Source: an uncultured Tateyamaria sp.
GTDB taxonomy: Bacteria > Pseudomonadota > Alphaproteobacteria > Rhodobacterales > Rhodobacteraceae
Direction of reading: 5' to 3'
Length of the DNA stretch: 64,000 nucleotides
Assembly: GCF_947503385.1 (NCBI RefSeq)
Contig: NZ_CANNDO010000001.1
Coordinates: forward strand, 496,001 to 560,000
The translations under genes and the position numbers were made by a program. Numbering within the stretch: the first letter of the stretch is position 1; every line of letters begins with the position of its first letter. Under the pieces are notes generated by a model. It saw nothing but the letters and a program-made list of their open reading frames with translations. It did no database searches and was not told the DNA's origin. Below are positions 53,703 through 62,021 of this stretch, one piece after another.

Positions 53703-53717
53703 TTACCGGTTCTTTAC
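53703..53717. promoter_or_regulatory. TTAC-N7-TTAC direct repeat (weak CtrA-like)
   Basis: TTACCGGTTCTTTAC carries two TTAC half-sites 11 bases apart, with the spacing of CtrA sites but differing in the last base of each half. It is in the divergent fliK/flgJ region and may be a weak CtrA site. Confidence 0.3.
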
Positions 53718-53768
53718 TGCTTGTCCGTCATGCTCGGAAAAATCGTTCGAATTGAAGGAAACCTGCCC

Positions 53769-54050
53769 ATGGATTCGCTCCCCCTGTCCGGCCCGCTGAC
53801 TCCGCCGACGCAACCACATGACGCCAAGCTGATGAAAGCCGCCCAAAAGCTCGAAGCGAGTTTTTTGGCGGAGATGTTGAAATCTGCTGGATACGGCGAG
53901 GCGCGCGAGGCTCTGGGCGGCGGCGCGGGAGAAGAGCAGTTTGCGTCGTTTCTTGTGGACGCGCAGGCGGAAAAGATGGTGCAGGCCGGCGGCATTGGTC
54001 TGGCCGAACATCTGTATCAATCGTTGAAGGATCGCCAAAATGAAGGATGA
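53769..54050 (+). CDS. Rod-binding protein, FlgJ N-terminal type
   Basis: A 93-residue protein matching only the rod-binding half of FlgJ: KLMKAAQKLEASFLAEMLKSAG and QFASFLVDAQAEKMVQAGGI. There is no C-terminal muramidase domain, which is common in alphaproteobacteria, where a separate transglycosylase does the cutting. ATG 53769 follows GAAGGAAA. It overlaps flgN by 11 bases. Confidence 0.87.
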   Translation: MDSLPLSGPLTPPTQPHDAKLMKAAQKLEASFLAEMLKSAGYGEAREALGGGAGEEQFASFLVDAQAEKMVQAGGIGLAEHLYQSLKDRQNEG

Positions 54051-54402
54051 CACACCTTATACAATACTCGCATCCATGGACGCCCTTCTGGAAGAAGAGC
54101 GCGCCGCACTGCTGAGCGGTGATCTGGACAGCTTGGGCGACATGCACAGCCGCAAAGAAGCATTGCTGGATCAGCTGGGCCGCCTCGATGTGGCGGAGGC
54201 CGATACAGGTCTGCAAGGCGTTCAGGCGAAACTACAGCGCAATCAGGCGCTGCTGGACAGCGCGCTGGCGGGCATCCGGTCGGTGGCCCGCCGACTGGCG
54301 ATGGTGCGGCGCGTGCGTCAGTCGCTGGAGTATTACGATGAGGACGGTGCCAAGGCATCCGTCGATATCGGTGTCGAGCGGTCGGTCGAGAAGCGCGCAT
54401 AG
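54040..54402 (+). CDS. flgN: FlgN-like flagellar chaperone/export protein
   Basis: A 120-residue helical protein starting MKDDTPYTILASMDALLEEE. Helical heptads (MHSRKEALLDQLGRLDVAE) and length match FlgN, chaperone of hook-filament junction proteins, although FlgN is divergent in sequence. It overlaps the flgJ-type gene by 11 bases and is followed by a 204-base leader before the flagellin gene. Confidence 0.65.
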   Translation: MKDDTPYTILASMDALLEEERAALLSGDLDSLGDMHSRKEALLDQLGRLDVAEADTGLQGVQAKLQRNQALLDSALAGIRSVARRLAMVRRVRQSLEYYDEDGAKASVDIGVERSVEKRA

Positions 54403-54442
54403 ACCGGGTTGATTCAAATCCGACGTACTCGGAACACGGCGC

Positions 54443-54457
54443 TTAGCAAAGCGTTAG
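54443..54457. promoter_or_regulatory. TTAG-N7-TTAG direct repeat upstream of flagellin (CtrA-like)
   Basis: TTAGCAAAGCGTTAG has two TTAG half-sites with seven bases between. CtrA sites are TTAA-N7-TTAA, so this is a two-mismatch match, located about 150 bases before the flagellin start. A flagellar promoter is expected here. Confidence 0.35.
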
Positions 54458-54544
54458 GCAATCCGGCGCAAAGGTGCCCCCGCACTCGGAATGAGTGGCG
54501 CATGGCCAAACTTGGGCTTTGCAACTGTCAGAACGGCATTGGGC

Positions 54545-54587
54545 CGTCCCATCGGGGGGCGGGACGTAAACCTTGGCGCAAAGCGCC
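54545..54587 (+). repeat. Two hairpins in the flagellin mRNA leader
   Basis: CGTCCC pairs with GGGACG around ten bases (54545-54566), and GGCGC-AAA-GCGCC (54575-54587) follows directly. The Shine-Dalgarno AAAGGAA begins six bases after the second hairpin. In Caulobacter, FlbT acts on the flagellin 5' leader; flaF and flbT lie directly downstream here. Confidence 0.55.
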
Positions 54588-54606
54588 GCGACAAAAGGAA
54601 ATGCAA

Positions 54607-55980
54607 ATGTCGAGCATTCTCACGAACAACAGCGCAATGGTTGCGCTTCAGACCCTTAAATCCATCAACAAGAATCTGGCGATGACGCAGACAGAGATTT
54701 CGACAGGTAAGTCGATTTCGAGCGCCAAAGACAACTCTGCCGTCTGGGCAATTTCCAAAGTCATGGAATCCGATGTTGCAGGTTTCAAAGCCGTGTCGGA
54801 AAGCCTGTCGCTGGGTGAAAGCACCGTGGCGGTTGCCCGGAACGCGTCGGAAACAGTGACTGACCTGCTGACCGAGATGAAGGGTCGTATCGTCGCCGCG
54901 CAGGAAGAAAACGTGGATCGCGACGCCATTCAGGCAGACATTGACGCCCTGTCCGAGCAAATCGGTTCGGTTGTCAGCGCGGCGCAGTTCAATGGCCTGA
55001 ACCTGTTGGATGGCACCAGCACCGATGCGATGAACGTGCTGTCCTCGCTCGACCGCGCATCCGACGGTTCGGTGACAGATCGTCAAATCTCTGTCGAGCG
55101 TCAGAACCTGGCCGTGACCGGGTCCGTGACAGCGCAGGCGCTGGGCGCGGTGGCCGCTGGTACAGCAACTGCTGGTGCCGGTGATCAGGACGTCGCCAAC
55201 GAGTACATCCAGGCTGGTGCTGACGACACTAACTTTGCCCTGGCGACCGACTATGATCGCGACAATGCGGCGACTGCAACATCGACAATCGCAGATGGCG
55301 GCACTCTGGACTTTACCTTCAGCCAGGTGGCCGAGGGCGTCAGCTACTCCATCACGTTGGACGATCTGAACATCAACACTGCGGACGGCAGCAGCACGCT
55401 GGGTCTCCGGACCTTCGAATATGTTGCGACAGCGGACGACAGTGTGAATGATGTGGCACGCCAACTGGGCAACCAGATCCAGTCGTTCTTTGACGCCGCT
55501 ACGGCGTCCGGCGAAGGTTACTCGGTGACGTTTGATCCGGCTGGCGCTGGCGATGACAATGTGTTCCGGATCGAAAACACCGCCGGTGGTGGTGCAGATC
55601 CGATCCTCGTCTTCACCGAAGTGTCCGAGGGCGGCACGCCTGGTGCTAACGGTTCTAACGGCCTGGCCGCAGTGCAAACAATTGACGTGACCACCGACAA
55701 CGGCGCAACCAATGCGCTGGGTACAATTGACGCGCTGATCCAGACGTCGATTGACGCCGCTGCATCCTTTGGTTCGGCCCAGAACCGGATTGAAACTCAG
55801 TCCGAGTTCATCAGCCAGCTTTCGGACTCGCTGAAGTCCGGCATTGGTTCGCTGGTGGATGCCGACATGGAAGAGGTGTCAGCACGTTTGCAGGCGCTCC
55901 AGACACAGCAGCAGCTGGGTGTGCAATCCCTGTCGATTGCAAACCAGGCACCGCAGACCATCCTGTCGCTGTTCCGGTAA
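54607..55980 (+). CDS. Flagellin
   Basis: A 457-residue filament protein. The conserved N-terminal D0/D1 region (about 1-140) includes MSSILTNNSAMVALQTLKSI and LSLGESTVAVARNASETVTD; the C-terminal part (about 370-457) includes AASFGSAQNRIETQSEFISQ and ends LSLFR. The middle 230 residues are Asp/Gly/Ala-rich and variable, the surface-exposed D2/D3. The ATG at 54607 has AAAGGAA upstream; an ATG two codons earlier is less well spaced. A stable hairpin follows the stop (55988-56018). Confidence 0.95.
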   Translation: MSSILTNNSAMVALQTLKSINKNLAMTQTEISTGKSISSAKDNSAVWAISKVMESDVAGFKAVSESLSLGESTVAVARNASETVTDLLTEMKGRIVAAQEENVDRDAIQADIDALSEQIGSVVSAAQFNGLNLLDGTSTDAMNVLSSLDRASDGSVTDRQISVERQNLAVTGSVTAQALGAVAAGTATAGAGDQDVANEYIQAGADDTNFALATDYDRDNAATATSTIADGGTLDFTFSQVAEGVSYSITLDDLNINTADGSSTLGLRTFEYVATADDSVNDVARQLGNQIQSFFDAATASGEGYSVTFDPAGAGDDNVFRIENTAGGGADPILVFTEVSEGGTPGANGSNGLAAVQTIDVTTDNGATNALGTIDALIQTSIDAAASFGSAQNRIETQSEFISQLSDSLKSGIGSLVDADMEEVSARLQALQTQQQLGVQSLSIANQAPQTILSLFR

Positions 55981-55987
55981 ACTGACC

Positions 55988-56018
55988 TTGGAAGGCGCTC
56001 GTAGCGGGCGCCTTCCAA
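55988..56018 (+). terminator. Long perfect hairpin after the flagellin gene
   Basis: Arms TTGGAAGGCGC and GCGCCTTCCAA (11 perfect base pairs, nine-base loop) begin eight bases after the flagellin stop. No T-run follows directly, so it may be an mRNA stabiliser or a partial terminator before flaF. Confidence 0.65.
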
Positions 56019-56049
56019 CCTCATAAAAACAAACAAAGAGGCCCGAGCT

Positions 56050-56427
56050 GTGAACGCAACAACACTTGCCATGCGCGGATACGCAGAAAATGCAGTGACC
56101 ACACGCAATGAGCGTCGGTCAGAATACGACGTGTTTGCTCGAGTGACCCAAGGTCTGCGTGATACGGCCACAAAGGCCAAAGCTAATTTTCCTGCCTATG
56201 CCGAGGCCTTGCATCTAAACCGGCGTCTCTGGACTGCCTTGGTTGTCGATCTGGCGGATCCCGAAAATCCAATCCCCAGCGATTTGAAGGCACGCGTGCT
56301 GTATCTTTCGGAATTCACCCAGCACCACACCCGCAAAATTTTGCGGGATGGAGCGTCGGTGATGCCCCTGCTCGAAATCAACATGGCAGTGATGCGCGGC
56401 CTCAAGTCAGAAGGACCATCGAAATGA
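56050..56427 (+). CDS. flaF: Flagellar biosynthesis regulator FlaF
   Basis: A 125-residue protein of the FlaF family (LAMRGYAENAVTTRNERRSE then NRRLWTALVVDLADPENPIP). In Caulobacter FlaF promotes flagellin secretion and translation, opposing FlbT. Start GTG at 56050, with GAGG upstream. It overlaps flbT by ATGA. The flagellin-flaF-flbT order is a hallmark of alphaproteobacteria. Confidence 0.92.
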   Translation: MNATTLAMRGYAENAVTTRNERRSEYDVFARVTQGLRDTATKAKANFPAYAEALHLNRRLWTALVVDLADPENPIPSDLKARVLYLSEFTQHHTRKILRDGASVMPLLEINMAVMRGLKSEGPSK

Positions 56428-56825
56428 GTGGCCTCGTCTTGAAACTCAGCCCCAAAGAACGGGTGCTGATCAACGGTGCCGTCATCGAAAACGGTGACCG
56501 GCGGTCTCGCCTGACCATCATGACGCCACACGCGAATATCTTGCGTTTGCGCGACGCCATCCACCCTGAGGATGCCAAGACACCAGTGCGTCGCGTGTGT
56601 TACGCCGTTCAATTGGTCCTGTCTGGTGATATGTCCGCCCAAGAGGCAAATCGCAGTCTGTTGCGCAGTATCGAAGAGTTGAGTCAGGTGTTTGTCGACA
56701 GCGACAGTCGCAAACATCTGGATGCGGCATCCTACGCGTTGGTGCAGCAAGATCACTATCGCTGCCTCAAGGCGCTGCGCACGTTACTGCCGCGTGAAGA
56801 ACGCCTTCTCGCCGCCGGAGCTTGA
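56424..56825 (+). CDS. flbT: Flagellar biosynthesis repressor FlbT
   Basis: A 133-residue FlbT family protein. It starts SGLVLKLSPKERVLINGAVI and has RRVCYAVQLVLSGDMSAQEA. In Caulobacter it represses flagellin translation by binding the mRNA 5' leader and promoting decay. It is translationally coupled to flaF, and ends five bases before the DUF1217 gene. Confidence 0.92.
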   Translation: MSGLVLKLSPKERVLINGAVIENGDRRSRLTIMTPHANILRLRDAIHPEDAKTPVRRVCYAVQLVLSGDMSAQEANRSLLRSIEELSQVFVDSDSRKHLDAASYALVQQDHYRCLKALRTLLPREERLLAAGA

Positions 56826-56830
56826 CCGCA

Positions 56831-57619
56831 ATGTTTCAACCGGTTCTCGTTTCAAATGGGTTGGCGGGCTGGCAATTCCTGCAATCGACCTATGATCGCC
56901 AAACGGCTGCGTTCAACGACTCTGCCGCAATCAAGCGGGACACGGAGTATTTCGCTGAAAAAATTGGTTCGGTCGAGACGGCTGAAGAGCTTGTGTCGGA
57001 TCGGCGATTGTTGACGGTCGCGCTTGGTGCATTCGGGTTACAGGATGACATCAACAACACGTTTTTCATCCAAAAAATGCTGGAGGAAGGGACGACAGCA
57101 AGCGATGCACTTGCAAATCGGTTCACCGATACGCGGTACCGCGATCTGTCCGAAGCGTTTGGGCTGGGTCCAGGCGAGTTCCGGGGCGCGCGGCTCTCGG
57201 ACTTTGCCGATGGAATCGTGCAAAAATACCAAGCGGCGAGCTTTGAAATTGCAACAGGCGCGCAAGACGAAAGTATGCGTCTGGCGCTGTATGCCGAACG
57301 GATCGTGCCGGACATAACTTCGACCGACGGCTCCGTGAATCAAAAGTGGTTTTCGATCATGGGACAACCGCCCTTGCGGGAGGTTTTTGAAACCGCACTG
57401 GGTCTGCCCTCACAGTTTGGCCAGGTCGACATCGATCAACAGCTTGATGTTTTCAAAGAGCGGGCGGAACGGACATTCGGCGTGTCGGACCCTGCCGAGT
57501 TCGCGGACCCTGAAAAACTGGATCAGCTCATCACAACGTATCTTGCGCGCTCTCAACTGGAAACCTTTGGGGCGGGTGCGTCTGGCGCCTCAATCGCGTT
57601 GACGTTGCTGTCGAGCTAA
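56831..57619 (+). CDS. DUF1217 flagellar-cluster protein
   Basis: A 262-residue protein starting MFQPVLVSNGLAGWQFLQST. It matches DUF1217 members found in alphaproteobacterial flagellar clusters (RDTEYFAEKIGSVETAEELV, RRLLTVALGAFGLQDDINNT). It is mostly helical. A role in flagellar assembly or export is inferred from context only. The ATG at 56831 has GGAG 10 bases upstream; TTG 56822 is an alternative. Confidence 0.82.
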   Translation: MFQPVLVSNGLAGWQFLQSTYDRQTAAFNDSAAIKRDTEYFAEKIGSVETAEELVSDRRLLTVALGAFGLQDDINNTFFIQKMLEEGTTASDALANRFTDTRYRDLSEAFGLGPGEFRGARLSDFADGIVQKYQAASFEIATGAQDESMRLALYAERIVPDITSTDGSVNQKWFSIMGQPPLREVFETALGLPSQFGQVDIDQQLDVFKERAERTFGVSDPAEFADPEKLDQLITTYLARSQLETFGAGASGASIALTLLSS

Positions 57620-57688
57620 ACGCGTTTTTGCGGCGCGCTGGTCAAAAAAGCAGGCCTTGGGCGCGGTTTCTGTAGTTTCAGGTCTTTC

Positions 57689-59053
57689 TCACGCCATATG
57701 CGGTCGCTTTGATCCGACGTTCACCCCGCGACCGCCACGCCGTAAGATCAGCTTGAGATGGTCAAAACTGTGAGAGATGCCTTTGTCATGTTGCATCCCG
57801 AGCGCCGCGTCCAATTCTGACCAAACATCAATCGCGGCATCTATGTTGGCATCCGCGCCGGAGGTGTACAACCCGGCAGAGATCATCACCCGGTTCTTGG
57901 CATAGACGCTCAAATGCTTGCGCACCGTCGCCAAAACCTCATTTTCCGAATCTGTCGCCGCCGCAGGCAGGCTGCGCGAGACCGAGCGCAGGACGTCCAC
58001 AGCAGGAAACCGTCCGCGTTCTGCGATGTCGCGGTCCAGCACCACGTGTCCGTCCAGAACGCCGCGCAAGATATCCGCAATCGGTTCGTCCATATCGGAA
58101 CCTGGCACCAATACGCTGAACACCGCTGTGATATCTCCTTGTCGGCCCATGCCGGGTCCGGCGCGCTCACAGAGTGACATGATTAAATGGGCGGTCGATG
58201 GCGGGTAACCGCGCAAAACGGGCGCTTCACCAGCGGCAATTGCCACCTCTCGGTGCGCTTCGGCGAAACGGGTGATTGAATCCGCAACCAGCAGGACCGA
58301 TTTGCCCGCATCGCGGAAATGCTCTGCTATTGTCATGGCGGTCCACGCACACCGGCGCCGCACCAACGGTGATTGATCCGAAGTTGCCGCGACCACGACA
58401 CTGCGCGCCAGCCCTTCCGGCCCCAGCGTCTCGTCGACAAAATGGCGAACTTCCCGGCCACGCTCACCGATCAAGGCAATCACAACAACATCTGCCTCCA
58501 TCCGTTGCGAGAGGCGCCCCATCAAGCTGCTTTTCCCGACGCCCGACCCGGCAAAGAGACCGATCCGCTGCCCACGCACAATTGGCAAAACGGTGTCAAA
58601 GGTCAGATGACCTGTGGCCAGACGCGGACCCAAGGCCCGCCGTTGCGCCGGGGCGGGTGGCGACGCGCGCAAGGACCGTGTGGTCGCACCAGCCGCAAGT
58701 GGTCTTCCATCCAGCGGATTTCCATCCGGATCAATCAACCGGCCAATCCAACTGTCACTTGGCGCAATACGCCCGCCGCGCGACAAGGTTACCGGATCAC
58801 CAAGCGACACCCCCTCAAGCTCCGAATCGGGCAAGAGCACAACATGCGCGTCGGACAGTTGAACAACCTCGCACTGCACCTTGGTGTGGTCGCGGTTCGT
58901 GATCGTTGCCCGATCGCCAAGACGCGCGACCTTTTCCAAGCCACGGACGCGGACGACGCCGCCATCCACGCCATTGACGCGGCCCATGACCTGTTCCGGC
59001 CGGATTTGCGACAGCCGTGTGGTCAGTGATTTCAGGGCGAGTTGCTGTGTCAT
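57689..59053 (-). CDS. fliI: Flagellum-specific ATPase FliI
   Basis: A 454-residue ATPase that powers release of cargo from chaperones at the flagellar export gate. Walker A is GLFAGSGVGKSSL near 160; Walker B is SVLLVADSITRFA. FliI-type blocks GRVNGVDGGVVRVRGLEKVA and GSDMDEPIADILRGVLDGH fit. ATG 59053 has GGAGAA. It is read opposite to its neighbours, converging on DUF1217 and diverging from flgB. Confidence 0.95.
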   Translation of the reverse strand: MTQQLALKSLTTRLSQIRPEQVMGRVNGVDGGVVRVRGLEKVARLGDRATITNRDHTKVQCEVVQLSDAHVVLLPDSELEGVSLGDPVTLSRGGRIAPSDSWIGRLIDPDGNPLDGRPLAAGATTRSLRASPPAPAQRRALGPRLATGHLTFDTVLPIVRGQRIGLFAGSGVGKSSLMGRLSQRMEADVVVIALIGERGREVRHFVDETLGPEGLARSVVVAATSDQSPLVRRRCAWTAMTIAEHFRDAGKSVLLVADSITRFAEAHREVAIAAGEAPVLRGYPPSTAHLIMSLCERAGPGMGRQGDITAVFSVLVPGSDMDEPIADILRGVLDGHVVLDRDIAERGRFPAVDVLRSVSRSLPAAATDSENEVLATVRKHLSVYAKNRVMISAGLYTSGADANIDAAIDVWSELDAALGMQHDKGISHSFDHLKLILRRGGRGVNVGSKRPHMA

Positions 59054-59097
59054 CGGGTTCTCCAAATGTTCGCAAACCGTTTTTAAAGGAATCACCC

Positions 59098-59112
59098 TTA
59101 AGCCTTGGTTGA
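59098..59112. promoter_or_regulatory. CtrA-like site between fliI and flgB (TTAA-N7-TTGA)
   Basis: TTAA, then seven bases, then TTGA, one mismatch from TTAA-N7-TTAA, in the 82-base divergent fliI/flgB promoter region. Confidence 0.5.
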
Positions 59113-59135
59113 AATCAATCGAGGGAGAAGCCCCG

Positions 59136-59525
59136 ATGTTCCAAAGACTGACCGTTTTTGAAACCGCTTACGCCATGGCTGTCCACGCTGGACAAAAGCA
59201 GGCCGTCGTTGCCCAGAATGTCGCAAATGCCGACACGCCGGGTTATGTCGCCCGCGATTTGCCGTCGTTCAAAGACATCTATGCGCCCGCTGAATCCAGC
59301 GGCGGGATGCAGCGCGCTACACGAGACGGGCACTTGCACGGTCGCGCCGCCGACGCGCGCACCATGATCGAAAAAGACCCAAGCTTTGCGTCGCCCGATG
59401 GCAACTCGGTGTCCATCGACGCAGAAATGTTGCGCGGCACCGACGCCAAACGACAGCACGACCGGTCTCTCGCAATCTACCGCTCCGCGCTCACGATCCT
59501 GCGCACGAGCCTTGGTCGGCAATAA
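59136..59525 (+). CDS. flgB: Flagellar proximal rod protein FlgB
   Basis: A 129-residue rod protein. The FlgB/FlgC-type VVAQNVANADTPGYVARD motif is near the N-terminus (about 24-41). The C-terminal helix QHDRSLAIYRSALTILRTSL is typical. ATG 59136 is preceded by GGGAGA. It begins a long plus-strand run: flgB-flgC-fliE-fliQ-flgF-flgG-flgA-flgH-fliL. flgC follows 11 bases later. Confidence 0.94.
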   Translation: MFQRLTVFETAYAMAVHAGQKQAVVAQNVANADTPGYVARDLPSFKDIYAPAESSGGMQRATRDGHLHGRAADARTMIEKDPSFASPDGNSVSIDAEMLRGTDAKRQHDRSLAIYRSALTILRTSLGRQ

Positions 59526-59536
59526 GGTGCGTTGGC

Positions 59537-59923
59537 ATGAGTGAATTTGGAAAAGCGCTGAGTATCTCGACAAGTGGCCTGCAGGCGCAGGCGTCGCGGT
59601 TGCGGCATCTGTCGGAGAATATCTCGAACGCAGACACACCCGGCTACCGTCGCAAGACCATTCCCTTTGATGTGCGCATGAAAGATGGCGTGTCGCAGGT
59701 CGAGGTTGGGCGGATGTCATTGGATGACCGGCCTTTGGACCGGATTTTTGACCCGTCGCATCCCATGGCGGATGGCTCCGGGCATTACGAAGGATCGAAT
59801 GTACAGCTTTTGATTGAGCTTGCCGACGCGCGCGAAGCGCAGCGCAGCTACGAAGCCAACCTGAAAATGTTCGAACAGGCCCGGCAGATGTCGTCCGGGT
59901 TGATGCAACTGCTGCGCCGGTAA
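59537..59923 (+). CDS. flgC: Flagellar proximal rod protein FlgC
   Basis: A 128-residue rod protein with the signature LSENISNADTPGYRRKTIPF and the C-terminal flagellar-rod helix ADAREAQRSYEANLKMFEQA. It has normal length and follows flgB by 11 bases. It stacks with FlgB, FlgF and FliE at the base of the rod. Confidence 0.95.
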   Translation: MSEFGKALSISTSGLQAQASRLRHLSENISNADTPGYRRKTIPFDVRMKDGVSQVEVGRMSLDDRPLDRIFDPSHPMADGSGHYEGSNVQLLIELADAREAQRSYEANLKMFEQARQMSSGLMQLLRR

Positions 59924-59950
59924 AGCCCGCGCAAACAAAGGAGTTCCAGA

Positions 59951-60235
59951 ATGGAATCGATGATCGTCTCTGCCGCGCAGGGCTATGCGTCCTCTCGCCC
60001 GGCCACGCAACCCACAGAAGGTTCTGGCAACAGCATGTTCGGCCAGATGGCCGCCGATTTTGCCAACACGCTCGCCGAAAGCGAGGCCGTATCGCAAAAA
60101 GCGATGGTCGGCGACGTGGATCCCCATGCGCTCGTTCAGGCTTTGGCACAGACAGAATTGGCCGTTGAAACGGCAGTGACCGTCCGTAACCGCGTCGTCG
60201 AAGCCTATCAGGAAATCCTGCGGATGCCTGTCTGA
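59951..60235 (+). CDS. fliE: Flagellar hook-basal body complex protein FliE
   Basis: A 94-residue protein linking MS ring and rod. The C-terminal family block DVDPHALVQALAQTELAVET and TVRNRVVEAYQEILRMPV is clear. ATG 59951, with GGAG-rich region upstream; the stop shares one base with the ATG of fliQ (TGATG). Confidence 0.93.
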   Translation: MESMIVSAAQGYASSRPATQPTEGSGNSMFGQMAADFANTLAESEAVSQKAMVGDVDPHALVQALAQTELAVETAVTVRNRVVEAYQEILRMPV

Positions 60236-60504
60236 TGATCGAAGAGATCATCTTTTACGACACGTTGCGCCATGCGCTCTGGATCGCCGTCATCGTGTCG
60301 GTGCCGATCCTGACGGTTGCGCTGCTGGCCGGGGTTTCAATCGGGCTCGTGCAGGCGCTGACGTCCATTCAGGAAATGACGCTGACCTTTGTGCCGAAAC
60401 TGGCAGCGATTGTCGCGGTGTTCTGGATTTCGATGGGCTTCATGACCCAGACGATGGTCTCGTTTTTTCAAAACCAGCTCGTTCCGCTGATCGTCGGAGG
60501 ATAA
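60235..60504 (+). CDS. fliQ: Flagellar export apparatus protein FliQ
   Basis: An 89-residue export-gate subunit with two membrane helices. Family blocks are VPILTVALLAGVSIGLVQAL and TSIQEMTLTFVPKLAAIV. Its presence between rod genes is normal in roseobacters. It precedes flgF with a strong GGAGG at its 3' end. Confidence 0.94.
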   Translation: MIEEIIFYDTLRHALWIAVIVSVPILTVALLAGVSIGLVQALTSIQEMTLTFVPKLAAIVAVFWISMGFMTQTMVSFFQNQLVPLIVGG

Positions 60505-60505
60505 C

Positions 60506-61225
60506 ATGGACAGTACAGGGTATATCGCATTGACGCGCCAGAACGGATTGATGCGCGAAATGCAGATCGTTGCGAACAATATCGCCAATGCTGCAACCAC
60601 CGGATACCGTCAGGAGGGGGTCGTATTCTCCGAATATGTCAGCTCTGTTGATGGGGCGCCGTCATTGTCGATGGGGCAGGCCAATGTGCGGCGAACGTCC
60701 TTTGAACAGGGCACGCTGGATCAGACCGGCGGCACGTACGACCTTGCCATTGAAGGCAACGGGTTTTTCCTGATTGAAACGGCACAAGGCGAACGCCTGA
60801 CACGCGCGGGTGGCTTTTCCCCCAATGCCGAGGGCGATCTTGTGACGTTCGACGGCAACCGCGTTCTTGATGCGGGCGGCGCACCGGTCTTTGTACCGCC
60901 GGATGCCCGCAGCATCGCCATTTCCCCCGACGGCACCATCAGCGCCGACGGTGTTTTGGTGGGGCAGGTTGGAATTGTCCAACCCGTCGCGGCAGATGAT
61001 CTGGTGCGCGAGGGCGGCGTGATGTTCCGTGCGGATGGCGGGTTCGAACCGGCAGAAAACGCACGTGTGCTTCAGGGATTTGTAGAGGCGTCGAATGTTG
61101 ATCCGATTACGCAACTGGCGCGGATGATCGAGGTGCAGCGCGCCTATGAGATGGGTCAGAGTTTTCTCGATTCCGAGGATGAACGTGTGCGTCGTGCCAT
61201 GGACGCGATGATGAAATCGAACTGA
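60506..61225 (+). CDS. flgF: Flagellar proximal rod protein FlgF
   Basis: A 239-residue rod protein. It starts MDSTGYIALTRQNGLMREMQ, with IVANNIANAATTGYRQEGVV, and ends with the standard C-terminal helix LARMIEVQRAYEMGQSFLDS. GGAGG precedes the ATG at 60506. It is followed by flgG after ten bases. Confidence 0.93.
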   Translation: MDSTGYIALTRQNGLMREMQIVANNIANAATTGYRQEGVVFSEYVSSVDGAPSLSMGQANVRRTSFEQGTLDQTGGTYDLAIEGNGFFLIETAQGERLTRAGGFSPNAEGDLVTFDGNRVLDAGGAPVFVPPDARSIAISPDGTISADGVLVGQVGIVQPVAADDLVREGGVMFRADGGFEPAENARVLQGFVEASNVDPITQLARMIEVQRAYEMGQSFLDSEDERVRRAMDAMMKSN

Positions 61226-61235
61226 GGAGAGACTT

Positions 61236-62021
61236 ATGCGCGCTCTGAAAATTGCAGCCACAGGGATGTTGGCCCAGCAAATGCGGGTCGAGACGATCTC
61301 GAACAACCTCGCGAACATGAGCACCACGGGCTACAACGCCCGGCGTGCCGAATTCGCCGATCTGCACTACCAGCAGATGACACGACCCGGTTCGATCAAC
61401 GCATCCGACGGGACCGTGTTGCCGACCGGGGTGCAGTTGGGCTTGGGCGTGCGTCCATCCGCCGTTTCGGTGAACCTCGCCCAAGGGTCGCTGTCTGCGA
61501 CCGGCGGCGATCTCGACGTGGCGCTTGATGGCAACGGGTTTCTAGAGGTGACGTTACCCTCTGGCCAGACCGCTTACACCCGCGATGGTGCTCTCAAACG
61601 TACGGCTGAGGGGGTGATTGTCACGTCGGACGGCTATCCCGTCTCGCCGGAGATTGTGATCCCCAATGACGCGCGCAGTGTGTCAATCAATGCCGATGGT
61701 GAGGTGTACGTCTATTTTGCCGAAACGACCGAGGCGCAGTTGATCGGACAATTCGACATTGCCGGTTTCGCCAATGCCAAGGGTCTTGAGGCGCTGGGCA
61801 GCAATCTCTTTTCCGAGACCGAGGCGTCGGGGCCACCGCTGTTGTCGACACCGGGCGAGGATGGTCTTGCCACCCTCCGCCAAGGCTTTCTCGAAGACAG
61901 CTCCGTGGACGCGGTGCGCGAAATCACGGACCTGATCGCCGCTCAGCGCGGATACGAGATGAATTCCAAGGTGATCTCTGCGGCGGATCAGATGATGGGG
62001 GCGATGGCGCAAGTCAGATGA
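61236..62021 (+). CDS. flgG: Flagellar distal rod protein FlgG
   Basis: A 261-residue distal rod protein. It begins MRALKIAATGMLAQQMRVET with the SNNLANMSTTGYNARRAEFA motif, and ends EITDLIAAQRGYEMNSKVIS. GAGGAG precedes the ATG. The stop overlaps flgA by ATGA. Confidence 0.96.
   Translation: MRALKIAATGMLAQQMRVETISNNLANMSTTGYNARRAEFADLHYQQMTRPGSINASDGTVLPTGVQLGLGVRPSAVSVNLAQGSLSATGGDLDVALDGNGFLEVTLPSGQTAYTRDGALKRTAEGVIVTSDGYPVSPEIVIPNDARSVSINADGEVYVYFAETTEAQLIGQFDIAGFANAKGLEALGSNLFSETEASGPPLLSTPGEDGLATLRQGFLEDSSVDAVREITDLIAAQRGYEMNSKVISAADQMMGAMAQVR

Noticed and set aside
54403-54606. Sigma-54 promoter upstream of flagellin
   Set aside because: Best candidate GG-N10-GC pairing (near 54504-54519) has the dinucleotides but lacks the surrounding consensus bases; not reported.
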